From positions 124,001 to 188,000 of the forward strand of contig CBFFRP010000134.1 of assembly GCA_965644295.1 (NCBI GenBank): a DNA stretch of 64,000 nucleotides. Direction: 5' to 3'. The position numbers and the translations under genes are program-made. Each line of letters opens with the position of its first letter. The stretch's first letter is position 1. Of this stretch, positions 45,189 through 56,305 are shown piece by piece. The notes under the pieces are model-generated. The model searched no databases, was not told the origin of the DNA, and saw only the letters and a program-made list of their open reading frames with translations. This stretch comes from Paraphysomonas bandaiensis. Its lineage: Eukaryota > Chrysophyceae.

Positions 45189-45599
45189 TATATGTATGTA
45201 TATATGAAAGTAATGGAGGTTGATTGAATCTGTTTGAATAAGATGATAGTGATTAACAGAATCCGCTTTAATTCATAGTGTTCATAGTGTTCATTGTGGT
45301 TATCTGTACAGTACAATACACATGTATCATCATCATATGAATACTTATCACAGTCTTAATTCATATAAATACTTTGTAATGTACTATAAGAACCTCATGC
45401 TCTTGTATCAGTGTCAGTTCAGCTCTAGAGAACTCTCTAATGTCACTGTCTCTTATTGCATCCCAACTCCCAACACGCAGTGCATCGTAGGCTAGTGTAT
45501 GTAGAAGACAAGGGACTGTGTTTTTACGTATATATTCATAGGAAAGGATCCGGTATAAAACGAAACGTATAAAATATGTCATCGTACGCACTGCACCTC

Positions 45600-45968
45600 A
45601 TACATCAGTGCATACATCAGTACATCAGTACATACATCAGTACATACATACATACATACATCAGTACATACATACATATACATACATACATACATACATA
45701 CATACATACATACACATACATACATACATACATACATACATACATACATACATACATACATACATACATACATACATACATACATACATACATACATACA
45801 TACATACATACATACATACATACATACATACATACATACATACATACATACATACATACATACATACATACATACATCAGTACATACATACATACATACA
45901 TACATACATACATACATACATACATACATACATACATACATACATACATACATACATACATCAGTACA
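45600..45968. repeat. CATA array with CAGTACAT interruptions
   Basis: (CATA)n interrupted at several points by 'CATCAGTACATA'. The core from about 45715 to 45875 is uninterrupted, and ATCAGTACAT units bound it on both sides. It lies between the divergent starts of the K+ channel and the coiled-coil gene. Repeat-encoded frames on both strands were discarded. Confidence 0.97.
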
Positions 45969-46338
45969 TCTCAAAACTGAAAATTTGATCCACTGCAAAA
46001 AATAGGCACACTACATTTTCTGTTCAAATAATCAATTTTCTTACTCAAAATTCGTCATTTTGGAGATTATTTTGAGAAATGGGTCTTTTTTGGCAATGGG
46101 TCTATATATACTGTACATGTATACAGCAGCAGCAGCAGATAAGATGATAGATAAGGCCCATAATTCCATCAACTCACAGTTTCATAGTGTTCTTGTATAC
46201 ATTAAACAACCATAAGATCAGAAATCTACATCACTGCATGTACAGTCTATCTCCCATCATCCTCTTATCACCTTCCCATCTCTTACTATAAGCTCATTCT
46301 ATATATAATCGTGTAGTTCGTACAGTATACCTGTGAAT

Positions 46339-49043
46339 ATGTCAGATGCTGCTGTTAATTATATTGACACCATAATAACTGAATGCTTACAGTCATTCCG
46401 TCAAGAAATTTCAAAGAAATCTTTTAATTTCAATAATAAGAAACATATGAATCATACAGCTGAAGAATATGTGGATAATCTTATGACAAGATGCGTTCGA
46501 TCCCTCTCTGTATGTATCACTAACAGTAACAGTGTATGTGATACAGATCAGAATAATACACCCCATGCATCATATGGTTCTATACATCAGTTAGATGTTA
46601 AAGAATATGTTCATGATATGTTATCGACTTGTTTAAAGAGTTATACTGTTGATTTGAATGACTTAACCGGAACTGACTATTCGTTAGAGTCTGATAATGC
46701 TCAAGACATATCCTCCTCACAACAAACTCCAGCAGTGCATCTTACAACAGATTGCGAAAATACGATCACTGATCACAAGGATATGAGCTTTAGTGAAAAA
46801 CAGGCTGTACAGGAGTTTGTGAATGGGGTGCTACGGTCTAGCTTAAGCTCAGTATTCTGTACAATAGACGAAGACGATACATCAACAGGGGTACTTGTGG
46901 ATACTGCTGCTAACGACGATGTAGTGCATGAATTTGTGAAGATGTTGTTGAATGATGGTATAAATCAAGCGGTTTGTGTTATGGCTGGAGTGAGATATGA
47001 CGGAAATGAGAGGGAAAGTGGTTCAATTGAACAGAATCGTAATGACGCAGTCGATATATGCGAAATTCCAAGTGGCAACATGGAAAGTGTCGCAGCTGAG
47101 GACGTTATGGGGCGTTTCGATGACTCCGAGCCAAGTAATTTTCCTTCCTGGGAGGAATATAAGCGGATGGAGTCCTTATACATGGAAGCTACTAAAAAAA
47201 TCGCAACGCTAGAGGCAACACACTCTGCCGAAATTTGTACTCTGAGAAGAAATGTATCTGACCTCACTTCTGATCTCGAAAAAAAGGCATATCTGGAGAG
47301 CAAGGTATCGGACCTCACTTCTGATCTCGAAAAAATGGCACATCTTGAGAGCAAGGTAACGGACCTCACTTCTGACCTCGAAAAAATGGCACAACTTGAG
47401 AGCAAAGTAACGGACCTCACTTCCGAGCTCGAGGAGAAAGTGTATGAGCTGGAAGTCATTGAAGAGCAAGTGGTCAGTTTGAATGCAGAACGCTCCGCTA
47501 GTGAAGCTCAAGTGGAAAGTTATAAAGCGCTCAGCATCGAGAAGGATGCTATTAACAAGGCCTTAATACAGGAGTTGGTAGAGGCATCTGCCAAACAGAA
47601 TTCTACTGTAGAGGAGTATGAGGTAGGTAACTCTCCTTACTGAATGTTATATCATAATAGTGACTTGTAGGGGAAAATTCTAGAACTGAGAACTGAATTT
47701 GCTGCTTCTCAGCCCCACCTTGTGGAATGTGGTACCATGACAGACACTGACGATGAAGCTATAGCTAACAAGGCTCTGGTAGTGTCTCTCCGAAGTGAAC
47801 TCGAAACAGCAGTCAGAGACGCTTCCTATACCATTGATGAGCTTAACTCTAGTCTTACTGAGTTAAAGGAGGTTTGCAATCAGAAAGACATGGATTTGGC
47901 GTCGGTTCGTGCTCAGATGGAAGCTCAAGGTGACAAATGTATGGTGTTGGATATGAAACTTAAGGCAGCAAACTATGAGATTGAGCGAGTGAACAAGGAG
48001 ATTGCGTTGTTAAGCACACTTAGCGAACAAAAATCTATTCAAATAAACGAATTGCAGAGAGAATGTAACGAGCTCAGTGGAAAAGTTACCGACTTGAAAT
48101 CTCAAGTGGATCAGCAAAAGGCGACTATATGTGACATGCAGTCTGCGCACTCAGTCCTATTTGAGACATACACTCATTCTACTGCGGAGGGTGATAAGCT
48201 GAAGTTAAACCTCGATAAGTTTACGGAACTCACTTGCGATTGTGGAAAGAAGTTCACCGACGTATTAGCCGCGTCTTCGACCCTTCCTTTTGGAGAGTCT
48301 GCATTTGATGCTCTTCCTGACGAAGAGTCCAATGCAGATGACCCCGCTTGTGACGGTGCTGCTGGTGGTGTTTATGGAAGTGGTACTAAACCACTCGTTC
48401 GCGCAAAGAATGGGCATGGTCGTCAGGCTCCACCAGAGCAAAATAATACCGTGAGAAGAATTCACTCTGCTCCTGGCAGAGTTCGGCGGAAAGAATCGCC
48501 AACCACAATCAGTACTTCTACGGAAAAGAGTGTGTGTAAAACTGCAGCACCAAGGATGATTGACTTTGCACCACGTGTCAGGAGTACGTCACGACTATCT
48601 CCCAAACGTAATGAAATGGAGAAATCTTCAACGTCAACGACGCGGTTGCCGCCAGGGAGGCCCAAGGATGGTGTGTGTGGGGAGTGTAGGCGAAGGTACA
48701 GTGGTGAAGGAAAGAAACTTCCATCGAACCTGAAAAGCACAGACATCCATAAGCCCCCAGTGTCGCGTGATGCCATATCTTCTGTGTATTCAGAACTATC
48801 AGAAGCCGGTATGGTTACTATTTTTGTTTAATGTAATACGTAACTTTTACTATAGGATTTCCGGAGTTAAAGAGCCATTTAGATCACCAGCGCGTTGAAC
48901 GTAATAGATACGTGCAAAAGCCGGGGCAAGATCGTTCCTTTTGTTCCTGGAAGTGCGCGAAGTCTTGGAATTACAAGTATACCCCAGTTAATCAACGCCA
49001 CCAAACACATCAACTCATTTGTATTTTGCAAGGCGTTTATTGA
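46339..49043 (+). CDS. Coiled-coil protein with repeated amphipathic helices and a C-terminal Cys motif
   Basis: Exons 46339-47622, 47671-48808 and 48856-49043 encode 869 aa. I do not recognise the protein. The N-terminal ~210 residues contain five spaced helices of one pattern: 'AVNYIDTIITECLQSF', 'AEEYVDNLMTRCVRSL', 'VKEYVHDMLSTCLKSY', 'VQEFVNGVLRSSLSSV' and 'VHEFVKMLLNDGINQAV'. Residues ~290-560 are coiled coil, including three tandem 17-residue units built on 'ESKVTDLTSDLEKMA'. The C terminus is basic and Ser/Pro-rich, then has 'CGECRRRYSG' and, about 75 residues later, 'FCSWKCAKSWNYKY', which together may hold one zinc ion. The repeated helices resemble docking helices for dimeric partners (for example A-kinase anchoring helices), but this is only a shape argument. 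Confidence 0.8.
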
Positions 49044-50560
49044 AAGAATTGTACACTATATTGTGTTTTTTGGAAATGTACGCTTCTGAGTACATCAGCT
49101 AATCAGTAGCCTACAAAACGTTGTCGAGACACCAGCTGTAGTTATCTTTGACTGTATGTGTTCATGTGATGTATATATACTGTTCTTTCTGTTTTCTGGT
49201 TAAAATCTTGTATTACCACTCGCTTTATAGAGGCACAAATATTTGGATCAGCTTCTTGTTTCAACATTGAAAGTTTATGAGTGAGCTGTGATTCACAGCG
49301 GTGAATTAGAAAGATCTTAAGAAGTTGTCGGTTCATTTGTTACTGATTTCTATATGTCGCTGAATTTGATAGGCCACTTAAGTAAACGCTTCAATGCTAA
49401 AATTACGTCACAATTTCGGAATGCGTTTCCTTTGGAACATGTCATAATATTGGTACTCATGAAAATTATTTTAAAAAATATATCATGCTGCGCCTGTTAT
49501 TGTTGATATCCCCATTTGAGTTCATAAAAACGCTTATATTTGTACAAATATACACTTTCAACTTCAATATTTGGCTCGAATCTCGAACAGAAACACTCTA
49601 CTAATTATATGTATGTGATTGTATTGCGTTCAGGGAGTATATTGCACTATAATATATTGCCAGCAAAAGTAAATAATAATAGTAATACTTTAAAGACCAA
49701 AAATAATTATTAAATATGTTGCACTATATTGCAACCCAATATATTTTTACCTGACCCTGATTGTGTTACACAATTGCAGACTCAACTTTGAAAAGCACAT
49801 CATCAAACACTCATCGTTATTTTCCATCCTTTGTCTCCCTCAACAAAGTCGGATTCGCACCTTTTCGTGGTGTTTGGGTGATACGTACAGGAGATATTTC
49901 TCCGGGAAACTAACTTGAGTAGCAAACATATAGAAAGCAGACAACGTTCTGCCAACTCATCGCCGAATGCTCGTGTGATACAAGGGACACTATAATATAA
50001 GTGTTACTTGTGTAGACGTTTCAGTTGCTATGATATAATTCCTTCGGCACCCTTATGTAGTCGGGGTAAATTTATTTTAGCTGGTATATATTGAATTTAT
50101 TCGTGAATTTATTGTTTTGAGTTATAATCTATAGTACAGTTGCCATATTCCCACATATGTAGATTCCATTGATTTGAAATTATACTTTGATTTTTCATTA
50201 GTTTTCTTCATGTTAATCAGAGAACATTTTTCCTCTCTGATAGCAAAAACTGAAGTAATATGCAAGAAAGTAGTAAAAAATATTATAAACAATATTCTTC
50301 ACACAATTACTATCTTCATAGTTAGTTATTGTGCATATTTAAATCCTTTTCCGACCATCATCAAGTATTTCATCAGGTTTTATACATTTCACCAGGTTTT
50401 GGTATTAAGCAAGCCACATATATATATTATATATATATACTCTGTAGCTATATATACATTCTAGATATATTCGGCTTTTAGCGTCATGAAGATATAAGAT
50501 ACAATTCAACTTATGCCCTCCTCCCTCCTTGAGTGTAGTATTGTCCCTTGTCCATATTTT
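49044..50560. other. Intergenic, AT-rich, one inverted repeat-family copy
   Basis: No gene is supported. A minus-strand copy of repeat family A occupies about 49797-49990. The 96-codon frame at 50174-50464 is hydrophobic low-complexity sequence in AT-rich DNA and was not accepted. Confidence 0.6.
49797..49990 (-). repeat. Dispersed repeat family A, inverted copy
   Basis: The complement reads 'GTCCCTTGTATCACACGAGC' ... 'AGTTAGTTTCCCGGAGAAAT' ... 'CACCACGAAAAGGTGCGAAT' then CCGACTTTGTTGAGGG. This is the 3' half of the family only. Confidence 0.78.
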
Positions 50561-50569
50561 AATTGGGAT

Positions 50570-51080
50570 TGATAGGCTGACTAAATTAGGAACCCGCCAA
50601 CTGAGGAAAGCAAGCTCGCAAAGTCAATACTTACCACAGACCACAGAGCTGAAAGAGTTGTGGTTGTGCTGCCTAAAAAGCTACTACGACACATAATATT
50701 ATATCAGACAGTCAAAGATGCATGTGAGAGATTTGATGTGGCTAAGCGGCAGTTGGAGTATTGCGAGAAGGGAAAACAAGTATGTCAAATTAATATGCAT
50801 GAACAAAAAAAGGAGATATGGAGAGCGCCAAATGAAGAATAGACACACAGCAAATAATGTGTGTCGAGCGAAGTCGAAGCAGAAGGTATTTCAGAAATTC
50901 AAGCCCAATGGGAAGGTCGAAGCAGAAAATATGAAGATAGGAGGGCAGCAAGTAGTGGGTTCGGAAGCATATAGAAACTGCTTTCAGTAATGTGAAAGTA
51001 AACATCACGAGGCTGTGGAGTGCAAGAGAGGAAGGTTGAAAGGAAAAGTATCCAAAGTGTTCAACTGAAGGATTATGTTT
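50570..51080 (+). pseudogene. Probable retroelement gag relic
   Basis: Short overlapping frames with Lys/Glu-rich helices ('DACERFDVAKRQLEYCEKGK') lead to a degenerate CCHC-type knuckle at about 50983-51026 reading C-F-Q-stop-C-x4-H-x4-C. A stop codon and an extra residue break the first Cys pair. This pattern suggests a dead copia-like gag, but no protease, integrase or reverse transcriptase is present in the window, so the assignment is weak. Confidence 0.35.
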
Positions 51081-51118
51081 CACCTGGAGGGGAGTTCAAC
51101 ATGGTAGATGAAGTAGTA

Positions 51119-51655
51119 GTGTAACTAGAAGTATTGAAAGTCTTTTATTTAGCAATAGTAGGCGTTAAAAGCCTGCACCAATTTAGTAGCTAGATGAATG
51201 CTAGTCAACCTAGTTAGACCTCTACCCGTAACTACGACGTAATCAGTACAAACTCTATTATCCTACTATTTAACGCTACGAAAGCTGCTTGTGCGTCGCC
51301 GCAAGCACCAAGGTGCAACCACTTCCGTTCTGAGTCCTTAAGGTGAACATCCCAGATGCTTGACTTCAGCAGGCAGCCCATTACCCCGGTTACCCTTGAG
51401 GTGGGCCCTGTCCCGGATGCCCTTGTGGTGGGCCCATTTCCGGATGCCTGTTTATTCGTCAGGGCCCAAAGACGTCTACACAAGTGACACTTATTGGTGT
51501 CCCTTGTACCACACAAGCAGTCGGCTATGATTGGGCAGAACAATATCTGCTGACTATGTTTGCGGCTCACGTTAGTTTCCCAGAGAGAATCTCTCCGGTA
51601 CTTATCCCCCAGAACACCACGAAAAGGTGCGAGTCCGACTTTGTTGAGGGCTAAC
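51119..51655 (+). repeat. Dispersed repeat family A, longest copy
   Basis: The fullest member: 'ATCCTACTATTTAACGCTAC', a 'GCTTGTGCG'/'CGCAAGC' hairpin, CACCAAGGTG, three CCGGATGC-type units each near a GGTGGGCCC word, 'CCCTTGTACCACACAAGC', 'GTTAGTTTCCCAGAGAGAAT', and the 3' word 'GGTGCGAGTCCGACTTTGTT'. It is bounded by near-identical direct repeats, 'TAACTAGAAGTATTGAAAG' at 51121 and 'TAACTAGAAGTAGTAGAAAG' at 51652. GGTGCGAGTCC resembles a tRNA-type B box, and the length also fits a solo LTR. Neither reading is proven. Confidence 0.75.
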
Positions 51656-52428
51656 TAGAAGTAGTAGAAAGCAGCTATTCATAGTTAAATACCATAGATA
51701 GAGTGCTAGAAAAATACGTAGCAAAAATGGGATCAGAAATAATGGAGACTCAAGGAGTAGGAAGCTTTCAGCACTGGCAGAACATCAACGTATGCGAAGA
51801 TGCTGTGAAGAATACTATCGCAGGCGGAGTGCTGCGGGCAATAGGGTACGGATTATTTAGTAGAGTACCGAGATTTGTAGAAATAAACACTGGTGCTAAT
51901 TAAAAACTACGATGAAACGATGAACATATCGAGGTAGCTAGGACATGGGTGCATACTTCGTTGCCTTGCCACTACTTAATACTTAACGAGCCAAATTATT
52001 CAAGTTTCTATATAACGTAATTCATATCATTGATTCATGTTCTACAGTTTTCAACCACTGTATTCTTGACGAACGGTCATAATTCGAATACCGTAAGATA
52101 CAGCTTCAATAGCTTACCAATAAGCAAAGCTCTACAATTCTTACTCTGAGTTCAACTTCATCACCCTATTTTTACTCTGTGATTTACTCTGCGTTGATGA
52201 GCTAAAACTCGGACTAGATATCACACACTTGACGAAGATGAAAGCTTACATCGACAATGAATTGGTTATATTTGCCTAATAGTGGATGTCAACAATATAC
52301 AACAGCCACACGCTTCACACTGCTTGTACTTTTATACCTCCTTGGAAAACCACTTCAATATAAACACAAATTCGTATCTATAATCCTACATATTATAGAA
52401 CGTTAAGACTGAACCAAAGTTTCGACAG
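51656..52428. other. Intergenic repeat fragments
   Basis: About 51670-51860 is the second copy of the repeat at 14765-14990. About 52010-52110 is the second copy of the repeat at 1385-1475. The 66-codon frame at 51703-51903 lies inside the first of these and is not supported as a gene. Confidence 0.55.
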
Positions 52429-55400
52429 CTAAGAATTGCGTGTCAAGGCTGCGATTGCAGCTAACATTTTCACAGGAGCAGAAGAAGATAGCATGTTGAC
52501 AACTCCGGAAGGCAGCGAGCCACCCAAATCCTGTCACAACGATTAACATACATATTCATGCTAGTACATCTTCCTACCGAATGAGCACACATAGTGATAC
52601 TACATCCCGCGTCGCAATCAGGAAGCGCAGTGATATGGAAGCCGCTGATGTTCAAGAACCCTCGCACATAACCTTGAGGCGGCGGGAAAAGATCATCCCA
52701 AGCTGATCGAGAGGATATCAATAGCGACCCATCATCCAGTTCCGACCACGTCGTACAGACAACGAAATCACGAGGGGCAGTTGGCCAGATAGCTTTAAAG
52801 GTAATCCGGCGGATTGCAGTCCGGTCATCAACTTTAAGAAGTGGCTGACATTAGAAGTGTCAACACCTTTAAATGTAGACGACATTAACTATACCTCAAC
52901 ATTGTCCATCATATCATCATATCCACCCATATTGGCGTCGTTCACCAGGAAATCTCTCAAACTGAATTTCGTAACATGGGGAATGGTAGTTGTGGCTCGT
53001 ATGGCAAACCACGCACTTCCCGGGACGGGAGTAACACTTACATCAATGTTATCTTTCTTGACCTTATGCTGCCACTCAAATACATACTTCTCATCGCTGA
53101 TGTACCCCAGATATACTTGAATAAGTCTCTGGGACTCATTAGCAACAACCAGCCCTCTCTCCTGGTTAGCGTTGACAGTCGTCTGTACTTGCGCCATGCG
53201 GAGAGGGCTCTCTGGTGCATCAGCGGAAGGTGCACGAGTGGCTGCAGGAGATCGTCTATAGCTATCGTCTGATCCAGAAGAATCACTGTGTCTCCGCCTA
53301 GGACCTACCTCTCCATGTTCCTCAAAGTGTTGACGCATCCGCTCCTCCCTTGTCTGAATTTGAGTAAGCATGCTGCCCAACTTAGATGGTGTAGGTCGAA
53401 ACATTGGAGAAAGACCAGAGAACGAACTAGAGGCAAGAGAGGGGGCAGCTACCCGAATGCGATTCATCATTTCTGATAGGCCATACTGTGCAAGAATTTG
53501 TAGCAGCCACGCCGGCACATATCGCGCCGCATCCACATCCACAAACAAGCGTAAATCCGTTCCTCCTACTGAGGAGTTAGGCACACCAGTGTATCCCGCT
53601 AGACGGAGCTCAGACCGGTTGTACTTCGACTCTGCAGCACAATTATCCGTGGAAGACGCCTCTAATTCATCTTCACACACGCTGTCAGCTGATGCTGACG
53701 CTATCATAAAGGAGTCGTGCACCAACATCGGATTCACTACCCCTGGTTGGGCAGAGTCAAAAGAGGCCTCCGTTGTAACTACGAGAAAGTCGGTTGCACC
53801 CAGGGGCCATATAGGCGAGTACGCAATCCACTGAACCGACGAATGCTCATCAATGTTACTTAACACACTCTTCTGTTCAAGAAGAGTGTCTACATACTCA
53901 GGAAACTCAACCAGCAGCTTTCTGACAATATGAGGGGGGGCCTACATGTGATAATGTTAAGGTAAAGTAGTGTGGATATATAACATCGATACCGCGATAT
54001 GACAGGATGCCATCAGGGTGCCCACAGGGGAGTCTGTCCCACAATACTCGCTTATAGCAATGCCATCCTGATCGTAGAATGTAGTCCATTTCTTGTCAGC
54101 TCCTAAATCTGAGGCATCTGATGAAATAGTTCTCTGAGACAAATTAACACTACAGGCAGATGCATGCATCAAGTGCAGTCTGTTGATGCAATCCTTAGAT
54201 ATCTTTCGCAAATCATTCCGCTGGTCAATAGTCAGTCCCATGACGACACTTTCTCCAATAGGGGCCTGTGACTCTCCCCCCATAGCTATGTCGAGTACAG
54301 TCCCTGGAGATGGGGGGATGGAGTCCAAGTTGGTCGTGTCAATGCCTGGAAGGGAATGATGAATTTGATCCATTAGATCAAGTACGTAGCTGATGATAGC
54401 ATCAGCTTTCGAAGCATGTACTCTGCGCAGAGACATTCCCGATCCTCCCATATCAAGGTTCGCAGAAAATAGCACCTGGCACCCACGCTTGGGTGGAGCT
54501 TCTGAGATTCCAGATGATGCTACCGCTACCTGATTAGGAAGCACAACGAATCCGCAGCTGTGAATAAAACCCCGTACAAGAGATTTTTTTCTGTTGGTTG
54601 TAGATGCATTCCCTTGCGCCCGTCCCACACAGGAAGTCGGAGGAGTGTACGAGTCTGGAAGAGACCGGGTGCATACAATAACACTTCCGTTTTCCATCTC
54701 GGCCCAGTAAGTGACCACCAAAAACTCTCGCTTGGAAGATGTGATAGTTCCGGTGTTGCAGCAGAGACGACTGACCACTACACGATTGCGTCGCATTGAT
54801 TGCAATTCAACTTTCTGTGAGACTATTCCCTCCAAGCCAGTCCATATGCTGTTCTGGTAGAGATACTTGGCGACAGAGACAACCGACATAGTAGAAAAAC
54901 AGGTACCTTTGATAAGTATGTTGGCAGTCTTGTGTTTTGACACCCACATATGACTACTGTATCCAGTCCTTGCAAGCTTCCAGTTTCGCATGGTAACATC
55001 CCCCTTGGATTTCGAGGCATTGGAGTTAACATCAAGTATAGATAATAAGGCGGTTTTCGCAGACTCTGCAGTTTCAAACACGACCTGTGTGTCATCTTCA
55101 CTAACATCCGCTCCCAAAGGCGCCGGGCTATGCAAAGTAGATGCGGACGCAGATTGTAAGTTACCAACATAGGGCTCTGACTGGGAATGTGGAATCTTTG
55201 ACTTGATCACTCTCTTGCGCTCGGATTGGGGATCTAACTTTAGTGGGGGCTGTTGGACTTTGGCTTCTGCTAATCCCCAAGAGCGACCCAGTGAAATACC
55301 AAATATAAGTGATATAAGACATCCACACAAAGCTGATAATGCAGTTGATAAACTAATAGTCATATTTAAACGATCATCTCGTATTACACGAAATGTTGCA

Positions 55401-55555
55401 AATAGAAATATCAGTAATGCAGTATGACAAACTGTATCAAGCATTATAGTATTTTGTGTATGAATATTTCCTTGAATATTATGATTATATCGCCATATTA
55501 TTAAGAGGAAATATGCACCTAATATAGTCGTTGTGGTGATGTCGAGTATATCCAT
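52429..55555 (-). CDS. Membrane protein with three START-like lipid-binding domains
   Basis: Exons 55555-53993, 53941-52895, 52844-52578 and 52530-52429 encode 992 aa. Three hydrophobic segments occupy the first ~95 residues ('TTTILGAYFLLIIW', 'LDTVCHTALLIFLFATF', 'ALCGCLISLIFGISLG'). Three START-like domains follow. The first is around residues 190-420 ('RRNRVVVSRLCCNTGTITSS', 'REFLVVTYWAEMENGSVIVC', 'RGFIHSCGFVVLPN'). The second is around 500-620 ('KKWTTFYDQDGIAISEY', 'QWIAYSPIWPLGATDFLVVT'). The third is around 800-960 ('VTPVPGSAWFAIRATTTIP', 'FKAIWPTAPRDFVVCTTWSE', 'RGFLNISGFHITALPD'). START domains carry sterols, phospholipids or ceramide. A tethered multi-START protein suggests lipid transfer at membrane contacts; the lipid is unknown. 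It is head-to-head with sphingosine-1-phosphate lyase. Confidence 0.85.
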
Positions 55556-56305
55556 GTTTATATATGTATGTATGTGTATAGTCGAGGTGGTTATATAATA
55601 GATGGAGGAGGTAATTAATAGAGACCCTCGTATATGGTGGATGATAGAGAGGGTTGATAGATTGATTCCACTTGCAAATAAAGTGGGTAAGTAGGTTGTA
55701 TATATATGTATTGGACTGAGTTAAAGGAAGGGGAATATATAGATGAGTGTGTGTGTATATATAGAGAGATGAACTGCTGTATGTATGCATATGCTTGAGA
55801 CTTGAGACTAGAGACTGCCTGTTGCAAGATAGGGGCTACTACTGTACTGCTACTGCCGTACTAGCCTATAAGTAGTGTATTGTACACCAGTACAGGTATG
55901 TGTACATTCAGTTCTCGATATCGTCAATGGATTGTACCATAGGGTTACAATTTCCAATAACGGACATTTTTACCATTAAAAAACCCGGGTTTTATTTGAA
56001 AAACCCCAGGTACGATGGAGTATCATATCAAGCGCACTCTATACCGAGTGCTGTATTTTGTGTATATGGTGTGAATATTCTGGGATTGTTATCTAATGTG
56101 TGATGTATTATTATGGGAAGGTATACGTAACTGTATTTGTTAAGAATAGATCTGAGGTGCTGCTGTGGGTAGATATGCGAGTGTAGCGATAGAGTGTATA
56201 CATACACACAGTACATACATACATATCCTCCTATGAGATAAATATACACATCACACACATCACTATAATCTATTAAGAACTCCATTTACTTCAACTAATA
56301 ACAAA
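55556..56305. promoter_or_regulatory. Shared promoter region, triple-START / S1P lyase
   Basis: A 750-bp gap between divergent starts, with short TATA/TATG runs near 55560-55575 and 'CAGTACATACATACATA' near 56210, a small version of the CATA arrays. No conserved frame. Confidence 0.4.

Noticed and set aside
45576-45998. Open frames over the third CATA array, up to 139 codons
   Set aside because: Repeat translation only.
46965-47459. 164-codon minus-strand frame
   Set aside because: Antisense of the coiled-coil repeats.
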